The position numbers were made by a program, and so were the translations under genes. A stretch of DNA of 64,000 nucleotides, taken from assembly GCF_963675395.1 (NCBI RefSeq), contig NZ_OY776222.1, forward strand, positions 806,001-870,000. The letters are read 5' to 3'. Below are positions 28,528 to 38,943 of the stretch, piece after piece. A model generated the notes under the pieces. It was not told where the DNA came from, ran no database searches, and saw only the letters and a list, made by a program, of their open reading frames with translations. Position 1 is the first letter of the stretch; each line of letters opens with the position of its first letter. Source of the DNA: an uncultured Vibrio sp. (lineage in GTDB: Bacteria; Pseudomonadota; Gammaproteobacteria; Enterobacterales; Vibrionaceae).

Positions 28528-30231
28528 ATGCAACAACACTACGATTATATTATCGTCGGTGCGGGTTCGGCCGGCTGTGTTTTAGCGGATCGCTTAAGTG
28601 AAAGCGGTCAACACTCTGTTTTATTACTAGAAGCGGGTGGTACGGATAAGAGTATTTTTATCCAGATGCCGACGGCGCTCTCTTACCCGATGAACACTGA
28701 AAAGTACGCTTGGCAGTTCGAGACCGTGAAAGAAGATGGCCTTGATGGACGCCAACTACACTGCCCACGCGGTAAAGTTCTTGGCGGTAGCTCTTCGATC
28801 AATGGCATGGTTTACGTACGTGGCCACGCTTGTGATTTTGACCAGTGGGAAGAAGAAGGCGCAAAAGGTTGGAACTACCAAGCGTGTTTACCTTACTTCC
28901 GTAAAGCGGAATCTTGGGTTGGTGGCGCAGATGAATACCGTGGCGACCACGGCCCAGTTGGTACCTGCAACGGTAACGATATGAAGCTCAACCCGTTATA
29001 CGAAGCCTTTATCCAAGCAGGTAAGGATGCGGGTTACCCAGAAACGGATGATTACAACGGTTATCAGCAAGAGGGCTTCGGTCCGATGCACATGACCGTT
29101 GACAACGGCGTGCGCGCTTCGACGTCTAATGCGTACTTAAGCCGCGCCAAAAAGCGTAATAACTTCACGTTAATCAAGCGAGTCACTGTACACCGCGTCT
29201 TACTTGAAGACAAGAAAGCGGTAGGCGTTGAATTTGAGCAATCTGGTTCGGTAAAACAGTGCTTTGCCAACAAAGAAGTTATTTCGAGCGCAGGCTCAAT
29301 TGGCTCAGTACAGCTACTGCAACTTTCCGGTATTGGCCCGAAAAACGTGCTGGAAAAAGCGGGTATCGAGGTGAAGCACCAATTGGAAGGCGTAGGTCAA
29401 AACCTGCAAGATCACTTAGAGGTTTACTTCCAATATCACTGTAAACAGCCAATCACACTGAACAGTAAGTTAGGTTTGGTCAGCAAAGGACTTATCGGTA
29501 CCGAGTGGATCCTTACCCGTAAAGGCCTTGGCGCAACGAACCATTTTGAATCTTGCGCGTTTATTCGTTCTCGCGAAGGTTTGAAGTGGCCGAATATTCA
29601 ATACCATTTCTTACCAGCTGCGATGCGTTATGACGGTCAAGCGGCATTCGACGGCCATGGATTCCAGGTTCATGTCGGTCCGAATAAACCAGAAAGTCGT
29701 GGTTCAGTGGAAGTCGTATCTGCGAATCCGAACGATAAACCAAAGATCGAGTTCAACTACATCTCAACTGAGCAAGATAAGCAAGACTGGCGTGATTGTA
29801 TCCGCCTGACTCGCGAAATCTTGAACCAGCCAGCAATGGATGAATTTCGCGGTGATGAAATCCAGCCAAGTTTGGATGTCACTACCGACCAGCAGATCGA
29901 CGAGTGGGTAAAGCGAAATGTCGAGAGCGCATACCATCCTTCGTGCAGTTGCAAAATGGGCGCGGACAATGACCCATTAGCAGTACTTGATGAGCAGTGT
30001 CAGGTGCGCGGTATTCAAGGTTTGCGCGTTGTGGACTCATCCATTTTCCCCACCATTCCGAACGGCAACTTGAATGCGCCAACCATCATGGTGGCAGAGC
30101 GTGCGGCAGATATGATCTTGGGCAACAAACTCGAATCACAAAATAATATACCGGTTTGGATAGCACCGAATTGGCAAGAGACTCAACGAATTCATCCCCC
30201 AAAAAGAGATTTAGCTTCGATCTCTAAATGA
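28528..30231 (+). CDS. betA: Choline dehydrogenase
   Basis: 567-residue GMC oxidoreductase. The N-terminal FAD motif [20 protein letters not shown], the GMC signatures [18 protein letters not shown] and [17 protein letters not shown], and the C-terminal active-site His/Asn region ([10 protein letters not shown] and [21 protein letters not shown]) are present. It oxidises choline to betaine aldehyde at the membrane. A GGAG-type ribosome-binding site lies 6 bp upstream, just outside the MITE-like element. Confidence 0.94.
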   Translation: MQQHYDYIIVGAGSAGCVLADRLSESGQHSVLLLEAGGTDKSIFIQMPTALSYPMNTEKYAWQFETVKEDGLDGRQLHCPRGKVLGGSSSINGMVYVRGHACDFDQWEEEGAKGWNYQACLPYFRKAESWVGGADEYRGDHGPVGTCNGNDMKLNPLYEAFIQAGKDAGYPETDDYNGYQQEGFGPMHMTVDNGVRASTSNAYLSRAKKRNNFTLIKRVTVHRVLLEDKKAVGVEFEQSGSVKQCFANKEVISSAGSIGSVQLLQLSGIGPKNVLEKAGIEVKHQLEGVGQNLQDHLEVYFQYHCKQPITLNSKLGLVSKGLIGTEWILTRKGLGATNHFESCAFIRSREGLKWPNIQYHFLPAAMRYDGQAAFDGHGFQVHVGPNKPESRGSVEVVSANPNDKPKIEFNYISTEQDKQDWRDCIRLTREILNQPAMDEFRGDEIQPSLDVTTDQQIDEWVKRNVESAYHPSCSCKMGADNDPLAVLDEQCQVRGIQGLRVVDSSIFPTIPNGNLNAPTIMVAERAADMILGNKLESQNNIPVWIAPNWQETQRIHPPKRDLASISK

Positions 30232-30277
30232 ATAACAAATTAACAAGTAAGTCAGAAATCATTACAAGGAACTAAAC

Positions 30278-31216
30278 ATGTCTAAGATCACTAAAATTTT
30301 CTCATCTATCGCGTTAAGTACCTTAGCTACTGGTGCTTACGCAAACCAATGTGAAACTGTTCGATTTGCAGATGTAGGTTGGACAGATATTACTGCAACA
30401 ACCGCCGTTACTTCCGAGCTTCTAAAAGGTTTGGGGTATAAGACCAAGACAGATCTGCTTTCTGTACCAGTAACCTATTCGTCAATGGCAAATGGCGACA
30501 TCGATATTTTCCTGGGCAACTGGATGCCAACAATGGAAGGTGATATAGCTAAATACCGTGATGCTGGCACCGTTGAAACCGTTAAAGCTAACCTTGTAGG
30601 TGCAAAATACACGCTCGCGGTACCAAAATACGTTTACGATGCTGGTGTGACGAGCTTTGCTGACCTGGTAAAACACGCTGACAAATTTAAAGATCGCATT
30701 TACGGCATCGAACCGGGTAATGATGGTAACCGTCTAATCCAATCCATGATCGACGGCGATGCGTTTGGCCTGAAAGACTTCAGCTTAGTCGAGTCTAGTG
30801 AGGCTGGTATGGTTTCACAAGTCGCTCGCGCAGTACGTCGCAACCAGTGGATTGTTTACTTGGGGTGGGCGCCGCACCCGATGAATAACAATGTTGAGAT
30901 GGAATACCTGTCTGGTGGCGATGACTTCTTCGGCCCAAACTATGGTGGCGCTAACGTTTATACCAACGTGCGTAAAAACTACCTTTCTGAGTGTCCAAAT
31001 GTCGGTCAGTTAGTGAAGAACTTAGAGTTCAGCTTGGAAATGGAAAACGAGTTAATGGAAGCGATTCTTAACCAGAAGCAAAAGCCATCGAAAGCGGCTC
31101 AAGCTTGGTTAAACGCCAATCAAGATCAAATCGAAGCGTGGCTGAAAGATGTGAAAACAGTCGATGGCCAAGATGCGCAAACAGCAATCTCTGCATACTT
31201 AAAATCAAACGCTTAA
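30278..31216 (+). CDS. choX: Choline/betaine ABC transporter, substrate-binding protein
   Basis: 312 residues with a signal peptide ending AYA (about residues 1-22). The OpuAC-type motifs VRFADVGWTDITATTAVTSE and DIDIFLGNWMPTME are those of ChoX-like choline-binding proteins, with WAPHPMNN in the second lobe. It follows betA by 46 bp and precedes the permease, giving import of choline for BetA. Confidence 0.88.
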   Translation: MSKITKIFSSIALSTLATGAYANQCETVRFADVGWTDITATTAVTSELLKGLGYKTKTDLLSVPVTYSSMANGDIDIFLGNWMPTMEGDIAKYRDAGTVETVKANLVGAKYTLAVPKYVYDAGVTSFADLVKHADKFKDRIYGIEPGNDGNRLIQSMIDGDAFGLKDFSLVESSEAGMVSQVARAVRRNQWIVYLGWAPHPMNNNVEMEYLSGGDDFFGPNYGGANVYTNVRKNYLSECPNVGQLVKNLEFSLEMENELMEAILNQKQKPSKAAQAWLNANQDQIEAWLKDVKTVDGQDAQTAISAYLKSNA

Positions 31217-31271
31217 TTCGGTCTTATCGGGTGGGCTGCAATGCCCGCTTCATTAACACAAAGGGTTTATT

Positions 31272-32114
31272 GTGAATATGATTACAGACAACAAACTACC
31301 ACTAGGGCAGTGGATGGAAACAGGTGTTGATTGGTTAACCATCAATGCTGCGGGTTTCTTTGATACGATTTCTATTACACTTGAAACCATCATTATGTTT
31401 GTGGTGGACATCTTCAAATGGATGCCACCTTCGGCTCCAATCATTATGACGGCCGCTATCGCTTGGTTTCTACACCGTAGTATTCCTCTTGTGGTATTTA
31501 TCGTGCTTGCTTTGTTAGCGATTCTCAACCTTGGCTACTGGCAAGAGATGCTGGAAACCTTTGTCCTTGTTTTCGCAGCGACAACGATTTCCGTATTAAT
31601 TGGTGTACCTCTGGGCATTATGGCGGCACATCGTCCTTGGCTATACACATTACTCAGACCGATTTTGGACTTGATGCAAACCGTACCAACGTTCGTATAC
31701 CTAATCCCAACACTGGTTCTGTTTGGTTTAGGTATTGTACCGGGGCTTATCTCGACGATTATCTTCGCCATTGCGGCACCAATTCGCTTAACTTATCTGG
31801 GCATTATTAAAGTGCCGGAAGAGCTGATTGAAGCGGGTAAAGCATTTGGTGCAAGCCGCATGAAACTGCTGTTTAAAGTAGAGCTACCTGCGGCACTACC
31901 AAGTATCATGGCGGGCGTAACCCAGTGTATTATGCTGTCGCTTTCTATGGTGGTGATTTCGGCATTGGTGGGTGCAGACGGTTTAGGTAAGCCTGTCGTA
32001 CGTGCACTAAACACGGTAAACATTTCACAAGGTTTTGAAGCGGGTTTAGCCATTGTTCTGGTTGCAATCATCCTCGATCGCTTGTGTAAAGCACCAAACC
32101 AGAAGGAGGCATAA
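31272..32114 (+). CDS. choW: Choline/betaine ABC transporter permease
   Basis: 280-residue permease of the OpuAB/ProW type with about six membrane segments. The family core is GVPLGIMAAHRP, the loop PEELIEAGKAFGASRMKLLFKVELPAALPSIMAGVTQ, and ALVGADGLGKPVVRAL. The start is GTG at 31272 with AAAGGG upstream; ATG at 31278 is an alternative. It is followed by the ATPase gene after 2 bp. Confidence 0.9.
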   Translation: MNMITDNKLPLGQWMETGVDWLTINAAGFFDTISITLETIIMFVVDIFKWMPPSAPIIMTAAIAWFLHRSIPLVVFIVLALLAILNLGYWQEMLETFVLVFAATTISVLIGVPLGIMAAHRPWLYTLLRPILDLMQTVPTFVYLIPTLVLFGLGIVPGLISTIIFAIAAPIRLTYLGIIKVPEELIEAGKAFGASRMKLLFKVELPAALPSIMAGVTQCIMLSLSMVVISALVGADGLGKPVVRALNTVNISQGFEAGLAIVLVAIILDRLCKAPNQKEA

Positions 32115-32116
32115 TC

Positions 32117-33301
32117 ATGGACGCAATTACTATTGAAAACCTCGATGTTGTTTTTGGTCAGCAACAAGCGCAAGCACTGACTCTGCTTGATCAAGGTAAA
32201 TCACGACAAGAGATTATCGATGAAACCGATCAAGTGGTTGGTGTCGACAATGTATCGTTGAGCGTTAAACAAGGCGAAATCTGTGTGCTCATGGGCTTAT
32301 CCGGTTCAGGTAAGTCCAGCTTGCTTCGTACTGTGAATGGCTTGAACGATATCTCCCGTGGTTCTTTGAAAATCAAAGACGGTGACAACATGGTGGAACT
32401 CGCGAACTGTGATGAGCAGACATTGCGCCACTTGCGTACACACCGAGTTTCTATGGTGTTTCAAAAGTTTGCTTTGATGCCATGGTTAACGGTATTAGAT
32501 AACGTGGCCTTTGGCTTAGAAATGCAAGGTATTAGCAAAGCTGAACGTCGTGAAAAAGCGCGTGAACAACTTGAAATGGTTGGCTTGTCAGAGTGGGAAA
32601 GTAAGTTCCCTCACGAGCTCTCTGGTGGTATGCAGCAGCGTGTTGGCTTAGCTCGTGCATTCGCGATGAATACTGACATCCTATTGATGGATGAACCGTT
32701 TTCGGCACTCGATCCATTGATTCGTGCTCAGCTACAGGATGAACTGATTCTTCTACAAAAGAAGTTAAACAAGACAATTCTGTTCGTAAGTCATGATCTG
32801 GATGAAGCACTTAAAATCGGTAACAACATCGCAATCATGGAGTCGGGCAAACTGATTCAGCATGGTAAGCCAGAGCAAATCATCCTGACACCAGAGAACG
32901 ATTATGTAGCAGACTTTGTCGCTCATACTAACCCGCTAAATGTACTCAAAGGTCGCTCTTTGATGCAGTCGAGTCACTCATTAGTACGTGAAGATAAGCG
33001 CGTTCTTATTTGTCCTGAGAATGGAATTTGGGTGACGCAAGAACCGCAAGGACTAAGTTTAATCGATACTGACAGGTTATTGATTCTTTGGGATAGTGAA
33101 TCATCGCACCTTGATGATGTGAAAGAAAACGCGTTGGTTCAGGTTAGCCCGGATATCAGTATGCGCGAAGCAATAGAACTTAAACAGCGCAGTAACCAGC
33201 CTTTATTGATGGTAGAAGATAACCAGTTGGTAGGCATACTGAGCGACAATGAGCTGTATGATGCGCTACTCGGTAACTTCAGGTCAGATAAAGTAGCTTA
33301 A
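32117..33301 (+). CDS. choV: Choline/betaine ABC transporter ATP-binding protein
   Basis: 394-residue ProV/OpuAA-type ATPase. Walker A GLSGSGKSSLLR (about residues 60-71), signature ELSGGMQQRVGLARAF, Walker B ILLMDEPFSALDP and the switch His in LFVSHD are complete. A C-terminal CBS-like part follows, with a shortened form (DISMREAIELKQRSNQPLLMV). It is the last gene of the operon and a strong terminator follows. Confidence 0.92.
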   Translation: MDAITIENLDVVFGQQQAQALTLLDQGKSRQEIIDETDQVVGVDNVSLSVKQGEICVLMGLSGSGKSSLLRTVNGLNDISRGSLKIKDGDNMVELANCDEQTLRHLRTHRVSMVFQKFALMPWLTVLDNVAFGLEMQGISKAERREKAREQLEMVGLSEWESKFPHELSGGMQQRVGLARAFAMNTDILLMDEPFSALDPLIRAQLQDELILLQKKLNKTILFVSHDLDEALKIGNNIAIMESGKLIQHGKPEQIILTPENDYVADFVAHTNPLNVLKGRSLMQSSHSLVREDKRVLICPENGIWVTQEPQGLSLIDTDRLLILWDSESSHLDDVKENALVQVSPDISMREAIELKQRSNQPLLMVEDNQLVGILSDNELYDALLGNFRSDKVA

Positions 33302-33334
33302 TTACTCCAGAACAGAAAGTTCAAGAATAATAAT

Positions 33335-33364
33335 AGCCGCAGCATCGTTATGCTGCGGCTTTTG
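33335..33364 (+). terminator. Intrinsic terminator of the bet-cho operon
   Basis: Perfect 11-bp arms AGCCGCAGCAT and ATGCTGCGGCT around a CGTT loop, followed by a short T-run. It lies 34 bp after choV. Confidence 0.85.
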
Positions 33365-33386
33365 TCTATGTGGTTTTGAGTATACA

Positions 33387-33517
33387 CGTCATTCTGAACA
33401 GCGAGGAACGTGATTCAGAATCTACTTGTAGAACACTTTGCTGTTAGGGCAATCCCTAAAACTTCTAACCGTGCGGATAGTAGATTCCTAGTCTCGCCAA
33501 GGCTCGTTGGAATGACG
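33387..33517. repeat. 131-bp imperfect palindromic repeat, copy 1
   Basis: Left end CGTCATTCTGAACAGCGAGG and right end ending GTTGGAATGACG are imperfect inverted repeats; after the complement they share CGTCATTC and AATCTACT blocks about 40 bp in. A second copy with the same ends lies at 59832-59964. It contains no gene. It resembles the non-autonomous palindromic intergenic repeats common in Vibrionaceae. Confidence 0.7.
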
Positions 33518-33578
33518 TCGATGAAAGAGAATAGAACACGGCCATCCTGAAGAATCTTTCAGTGATGAAAACTCAGGA

Positions 33579-34361
33579 TTATTGATCCTCTTTTTCTTTG
33601 TCCTTATTCACTGCCTTCGCAATATCTTGTACCGCCTCAACTAAGTTAATTGGCATTGGGAAAATAATCGTTGAGGTTTTGTCCGTGGTGATTTCAGTTA
33701 GTGTCTGCATGTAGCGTAATTGCAGTGCATTTGGGGCTTCATTCAACATTTTAGCTGCATCTTTTAACTTGTTAGACGCCTCTAATTCACCGGTTGCGTG
33801 AATGATTTTCGCACGACGATTACGCTCAGCTTCGGCTTGACGAGCGAGCGCGCGGACCATACTTTCATTCAGATCAACATGTTTGACTTCGACGGTGGCT
33901 ATTTTAATACCCCAGTCATCCGTTTGTTGATCAAGGATCGCTTGTAAGTCTTTATTGAGTCGCTCTCGCTCGGAGAGAAGCTCATCTAGCTCATGCTGAC
34001 CCAATACTGAACGCAAAGTCGTTTGTGCTAACTGACTGGTCGCCTCATTGTAGCTCTCAATGTTGTTGATGGCCATTTGTGGATCGACGACGCGAAAATA
34101 CACCACAGCGTTTACGCGAACAGACACGTTATCTTTCGTGATAAGGTCTTGGGTCGGTACGTCCAGAACGACAGTTCGTAAGTCCACGCGCACCATTTGT
34201 TGGATAAAAGGAATCAAGATGATCAGGCCAGGGCCTTTTACCTCTTGAAATCGACCTAAGAAGTAGATCACACCACGTTCGTACTCACGTAATACTTTGA
34301 AAATCTGTGTCGCTAGCGCGATCAACAGAACCAGGATCACTGAAACAGTGTAGAGCAACAT
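33579..34361 (-). CDS. Slipin (stomatin-like SPFH membrane protein)
   Basis: 260 residues: one N-terminal membrane segment (residues about 3-20), then the SPFH/prohibitin domain ([41 protein letters not shown]) and a charged C-terminal helix region with [20 protein letters not shown]. Slipins form ring-like assemblies that regulate the partner NfeD protease, which is encoded 9 bp upstream in the same direction. Confidence 0.9.
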   Translation of the reverse strand: MLLYTVSVILVLLIALATQIFKVLREYERGVIYFLGRFQEVKGPGLIILIPFIQQMVRVDLRTVVLDVPTQDLITKDNVSVRVNAVVYFRVVDPQMAINNIESYNEATSQLAQTTLRSVLGQHELDELLSERERLNKDLQAILDQQTDDWGIKIATVEVKHVDLNESMVRALARQAEAERNRRAKIIHATGELEASNKLKDAAKMLNEAPNALQLRYMQTLTEITTDKTSTIIFPMPINLVEAVQDIAKAVNKDKEKEDQ

Positions 34362-34370
34362 ATTCGCCTC

Positions 34371-35747
34371 CTATTGGTTAGGGCGGTCACTGGGCTTCAC
34401 CGTTAAGGTTAGCCCTTTTACATTGACAACGGTAACTTGGTCGCCTTGTTTGAGTCCTTGGTTTGCATCTGTTTTGGCTTGCCAGAATGCGCCGTCCATT
34501 TGCACACGACCTTCACCGTCAATGAAATCATCGCTCACAATTGCTTTTTTACCGGGATAGGTTTCAAGACCCGTAGTGACCCTTCGGTGGCGTATTCTTA
34601 CTAGCATGCCGACAGTCAACACAATAAGAGCAACAGAAAAGATTGAAAGACCAAAAATTAAAGGTAGTGCGACTTGAAAGCTCGGCAAGTCACTCTCCAT
34701 GAGAAATATCGACCCCAGAACAAAGGCAACGACACCGCCTAAGCCTAAAACACCAAAACTTGGACTAAACGCTTCGGCAATCATTAGTGCAATGCCGAGC
34801 AGTAAGAGGCCCAGACCAGCATAGTTGACCGGCATCATCTGCAGTGCGTACATAGCAAGTAACAGGCAAATACCGCCTAATACGCCGGGCAAACCGATCC
34901 CAGGATTATAGAATTCCAAAAGCAGACCATAGATACCGATAAGGATAAGAATGTAAGCCACATTGGGGTTAGTGATGACCGCTAACATTTCAGCACGCCA
35001 ATCGGGCACTCTTTCTACCCATACCGGATTGTCCAATGACAATGTCGCGGGTTGATTGTTTATATTAACGGTTGTGCCGTTTATCATCTGAACCAGTTCT
35101 TCTGGCGAGTTAGCGATATAATCAATAACATTCAGTTTTAGTGCTTCTTGTGCATCGAGACTTGCTGCTTCGCTCACCGCTTTCTCCGCCCATTCAGCAT
35201 TGCGGTCGTGAAGTTTGGCCAGCCCTTTGATATAAGCTTTGGCGTCATTGATGACTTTTTTCTCCATTGCTGTTTTGGCGGGGACTTTTTCGGATTGGCT
35301 ATCTGACGGTTGTTGGTCTTCGGCATCTTGGTTTTTGCCTTCATTAGGGGAAGGGCCTCCTGGAGCACCACCACCTAATGCGACAGGGGTAGCTGCGCCA
35401 AGGTTTGTTGCTTCTGCCATTGCTGCGACGTGACTGGCAAGAAGAATATAAGTACCCGCACTGGCTGCTCGTGAGCCAGACGGGCCAACCCAAGTTGCGA
35501 CTGGAATAGATGACGTAGTGATAGCATGGATGATGTCTCTCATCGAGCTATCGAGGCCTCCCGGAGTATCCATTTTCAAAATGACTAAACTGATATTTTC
35601 CTGCTGAGCCTGTTCTATTTCTCTGGAAAGGTAGTCGCTGATAGCGGGACCAATGGCACCGTTGACCGGGACGATCCATACCGTGTTCGCCAATGCTTGA
35701 CTGGCAAACAGGAAAAACGGCAAGAGCCATATTCGTATTCTTTTCAT
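34371..35747 (-). CDS. NfeD-family membrane-bound serine protease
   Basis: 458 residues. A signal peptide (ending ALA, about residue 20) leads a ClpP-like protease domain with ILKMDTPGGLDSSMRDII and the catalytic Ser in SRAASAGTYILLA; a Lys of the IKGLAK/KKVINDAK region would complete the Ser-Lys dyad. Several membrane segments (about residues 255-390) and a C-terminal OB-fold NfeD domain follow. A low-complexity G/P/N/D/E/S insert (about residues 125-155) is unusual. It forms a pair with the slipin, probably for membrane protein quality control. Confidence 0.88.
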   Translation of the reverse strand: MKRIRIWLLPFFLFASQALANTVWIVPVNGAIGPAISDYLSREIEQAQQENISLVILKMDTPGGLDSSMRDIIHAITTSSIPVATWVGPSGSRAASAGTYILLASHVAAMAEATNLGAATPVALGGGAPGGPSPNEGKNQDAEDQQPSDSQSEKVPAKTAMEKKVINDAKAYIKGLAKLHDRNAEWAEKAVSEAASLDAQEALKLNVIDYIANSPEELVQMINGTTVNINNQPATLSLDNPVWVERVPDWRAEMLAVITNPNVAYILILIGIYGLLLEFYNPGIGLPGVLGGICLLLAMYALQMMPVNYAGLGLLLLGIALMIAEAFSPSFGVLGLGGVVAFVLGSIFLMESDLPSFQVALPLIFGLSIFSVALIVLTVGMLVRIRHRRVTTGLETYPGKKAIVSDDFIDGEGRVQMDGAFWQAKTDANQGLKQGDQVTVVNVKGLTLTVKPSDRPNQ

Positions 35748-35881
35748 ACCGTCCTCCTAGTACAGTGACAGGAACTTGTTTAAAGTATATACGCAAGTAG
35801 TCACTGTATGCGTCGTTAGATGACTTTGGATTGTAAGATCAGGAGAGAGGGCATGAACGGTAAAGGCGGAGCAGGAGTGTC

Positions 35882-35912
35882 GGCAGGCAAGTTCAAGGGA
35901 TGATTGCCTGCC
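35882..35912. terminator. Hairpin downstream of the EAL-domain gene
   Basis: Perfect 9-bp arms GGCAGGCAA and TTGCCTGCC with a 13-base loop, 10 bp beyond the stop of the minus-strand EAL gene. No T-run follows, so its action as a terminator is uncertain. Confidence 0.45.
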
Positions 35913-35921
35913 TCACTTAAG

Positions 35922-38693
35922 CTAATGGATTTGTTTACCGGAGAACCTCTGCAACACTTCCTTACCTTTCATCGGCTTATAGAAGTAGAAGCCTTGTAGG
36001 TTATTGATATTCCAGACTTTGAGTTTTCGCACCTGACTCGCTGTTTCCACACCTTCTGCCACGATCGTTAATCCTAACTCCTGAGACATATTTACAATAT
36101 TACGTACCAGTGTTTTTGCTCGATCATTGAATTCAATTTCATCAATATAGGACTTGTCTAATTTGACAATATCCAACGGGAAGTTACAGATGCTACTGAA
36201 TGAGGAGTAGCCGGTCCCAAAGTCGTCCAAAGCGAGTTGAACACCCAGTCTCCTAATCTCGTTGATGCTGTTGATGGAGTTAGATTTAGCGCCCATTAGC
36301 ATACTTTCGGTGATTTCGAGCACAAGGCTTCCTGCAGAGATTTGGTATTCATCAATCAATGTCGTGAGGTAGGAAATTAAATTTGAGTGATAAAAATGGC
36401 GTGCACTCAAGTTAATGTGAACTGAGAGTTGCGGTAATCCCTTAGCGATACGCTCTCGATTAAGTGGACCAATAAATGCGCAAGATTGCTTGAGGATGGA
36501 CTGCCCAAGCTCAATAATCAGTTTTCCTTGCTCAGCAACAGGAATAAAAGCAGTCGGTGATACCATGCCGAGTTCTCGGTGTTGCCAGCGTGCAAGCGCC
36601 TCAAATCCGATCACTTCTTCTGACTTGGCATCAACGATTGGTTGGTAGTACGGAGTGATGTCGCCCTGCTGTATTGCTGCTTCCAAGTCACGATTAATGA
36701 TCTTTAAGGCTTCTGCTTGTTCAGATAGCGCTGCTCCGGTAACGAATACTTCACGAACCTTTTGTCCGCTTAACGATTGTGCAGAGTGGCGTGCCGCCAT
36801 CAGAAGATGTTCAACAGGCTGGTGGGTGATTTTGGGGTCCATCATCACCGCTTTACTATTAAGAGATACAGTGATGTTAGAAAAGACAGCCTTATATGAG
36901 AGTTGCTTTAATAATTGATTGGTGGATTCAATCACATCCTGATGGTTTGTCTCCTCAGGGATTAGAATAATAAATTCATATTCACTGATTCGACCGATTT
37001 TATATTGCCCCAATGCTTCACGCAGCAATTTGGAAAGGTGCTGAATGGCTTCGTCGAGTAGACGATGTCCATACACTTCTGCAAGTTGCTTTAGCTGATT
37101 ATTTTTAAGGAAAATGAATGAAAAGCGATTAGGTTGTGTTTTTACCAATTTATCAAGCGCTTCCATGATAGATGGGCGATTGCAGAAGCCGGAGACAGGG
37201 TCAAAATCGGTCAACCTTTGAATCATTTCCGCTTGCTGTTTAGTTTCCCGAATATCCTGAATGAGCAACATGAGCGCACTCTGTCCGTCGTGTTGAATCA
37301 GTGTGGCTTCGATCAGACAATCTATAGTATCACCTTGGCTATCAAGTACTTGTGCTTCGAACAGAGTTTTGCCGTTTGCTAACTCAGTCATCATCTCTTC
37401 GAGCCGTGATTCGCCGTTATCATGTGAACAAAGGCTATTGAGAGGACGTTTAATCAACTCGGACTTTTGATGGTTCAGCATTTCTAAAGCTCGCGGGTTA
37501 GCGTCGACAATTTCACGCCCAATCACAAAAAGCATGCCCAGCGAAGAGCTATGATATAACGCGCTAAAGTTATGCATTGAATCTTTTAACTGAGACTGCG
37601 TTATGGACGTATTATCAGAAAGCTGCTGTACTAATTTAGATGCCAACTCCAGTTCATCCTTAGTAATCGACAGAACATCTTCAAGTTTATATTCCGAGGC
37701 GACTTTGTGTATGTCGTCAGCAAATTGATTGAATCGAATCACCACTTTCTTTTTGAAAATGGCTAATGTGGCCGTTGCGATGGCTGCGGTGACAACACCG
37801 ACTGTAGCGAATAGGTACAGAAACAGAGCACTACCTTTAGAGTAGTAATCACGCGTCATTTCCGTTTCTACCCATGCAATAGGAGAACCTCCTAGGTCGT
37901 GCAGTAGCGTAGATTTGGTAATAGCCGTCGAAGATTTGCCTATATCTTGCGTGAAGGTGTGTTCAGGCTGTGAAGGGGCTAGAGGCGTTAATGAACTATG
38001 AGCGGGTAGGATGGATGCAAAGTCACCGAGAAAGCGCGTCGTTAAATTTCTTCCCCATAATAACCAGCCATTTGAATCACTATTACCCTTACTGTTTTTT
38101 ACCGGCGTTAAACTAAGCCCCCAGATCGTGTTATCGATTTTTAATAGCCCGGAAAGTTGGGCTTGATGAGAATCCGGTTTTTGGTTCATCGACGCGATAT
38201 GCTGTTGAATGAGCGGATGATGTACAACTTTAGTGGATAACGCAGAAGATTTTTCAGCTGAATTTTCTCGAGTTAGCGAGAGTAGCTCTTGTCCAGTAAG
38301 CGTGACAAAAGACATCATATCCAGATGTAACGAGTTGAGCGTTTCTAAGTACAGGTTTCGTTCCGTATAACCCGTTATGTCGGGATTATCGAGAAAAAGA
38401 TCGTAAGTTTCATCCCAATATGCCCAGTCATAAGAGCTAGCGCTTTGTTGGGAGATCATCAAATCAACCACTGATAGCGCTTGCTGGTTGGCCTGGTCAA
38501 TTTCCATGTTTTCTAATTGGTCGACGCTATACAGAAAAAAAGAGCGACTTATAATCAGGCAACTTAGTACCATTCCAAGCAAACCAAGTGAGAAGTATAA
38601 AGCCGTCTTGTAGCGAAGGTTTAAGTTAGATAGGCGAAATGTTTGCATTAAAAAAGTGGTTATAGGTATAAGTTTTGTGAAAGTGTATGACAT
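35922..38693 (-). CDS. CHASE4-PAS-GGDEF-EAL protein, probable c-di-GMP phosphodiesterase
   Basis: Up to 923 residues. Order: membrane helix (about 31-53), periplasmic CHASE4 sensor (SSYDWAYWDETYDLFLDNPD), second membrane helix (about 288-312), PAS domain (about 370-490), GGDEF (about 500-650) and EAL (about 665-920). The GGDEF site reads SEYEF within RISEYEFIILI, so cyclase activity should be lost. The EAL part keeps GFEALARW, the Asn in VHINLSARHF, EITESML, DDFGTGYSSF, KLDKSYI and the late VAEGVE Glu, so it should hydrolyse c-di-GMP. A start at 38648 is an alternative; neither has a clear ribosome-binding site. Confidence 0.88.
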   Translation of the reverse strand: MSYTFTKLIPITTFLMQTFRLSNLNLRYKTALYFSLGLLGMVLSCLIISRSFFLYSVDQLENMEIDQANQQALSVVDLMISQQSASSYDWAYWDETYDLFLDNPDITGYTERNLYLETLNSLHLDMMSFVTLTGQELLSLTRENSAEKSSALSTKVVHHPLIQQHIASMNQKPDSHQAQLSGLLKIDNTIWGLSLTPVKNSKGNSDSNGWLLWGRNLTTRFLGDFASILPAHSSLTPLAPSQPEHTFTQDIGKSSTAITKSTLLHDLGGSPIAWVETEMTRDYYSKGSALFLYLFATVGVVTAAIATATLAIFKKKVVIRFNQFADDIHKVASEYKLEDVLSITKDELELASKLVQQLSDNTSITQSQLKDSMHNFSALYHSSSLGMLFVIGREIVDANPRALEMLNHQKSELIKRPLNSLCSHDNGESRLEEMMTELANGKTLFEAQVLDSQGDTIDCLIEATLIQHDGQSALMLLIQDIRETKQQAEMIQRLTDFDPVSGFCNRPSIMEALDKLVKTQPNRFSFIFLKNNQLKQLAEVYGHRLLDEAIQHLSKLLREALGQYKIGRISEYEFIILIPEETNHQDVIESTNQLLKQLSYKAVFSNITVSLNSKAVMMDPKITHQPVEHLLMAARHSAQSLSGQKVREVFVTGAALSEQAEALKIINRDLEAAIQQGDITPYYQPIVDAKSEEVIGFEALARWQHRELGMVSPTAFIPVAEQGKLIIELGQSILKQSCAFIGPLNRERIAKGLPQLSVHINLSARHFYHSNLISYLTTLIDEYQISAGSLVLEITESMLMGAKSNSINSINEIRRLGVQLALDDFGTGYSSFSSICNFPLDIVKLDKSYIDEIEFNDRAKTLVRNIVNMSQELGLTIVAEGVETASQVRKLKVWNINNLQGFYFYKPMKGKEVLQRFSGKQIH

Positions 38694-38943
38694 CTCATAC
38701 TATATTTTTTTGATGAAAGTTCAAATTGTTAAAATTGATTTGAAGAAATATTTATAGAATGTTTTCGCATGGGCCCCGTGTCGTTGCCAACGATATAGAT
38801 ATTCAAACAAAACACCACATGACATCGTTGGTTTGTATGAACTCACCTATTAACGCTCTGAAATGAAAAGAGTGCGGGTGTTTATCTGAGTTTCTAAATT
38901 GTGTCGCTGATAGTAAACTACCAAAAAACCAAAGGAACTTGTG

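Noticed and set aside
28388..28585. 65-residue frame running from the MITE-like element into betA
   Set aside because: It is in another frame of betA and inside a repeat; no coding features.
33387..33517. CRISPR or attachment site at the palindromic repeat
   Set aside because: Only a single inverted-repeat unit with no spacer periodicity, tRNA or integrase nearby.
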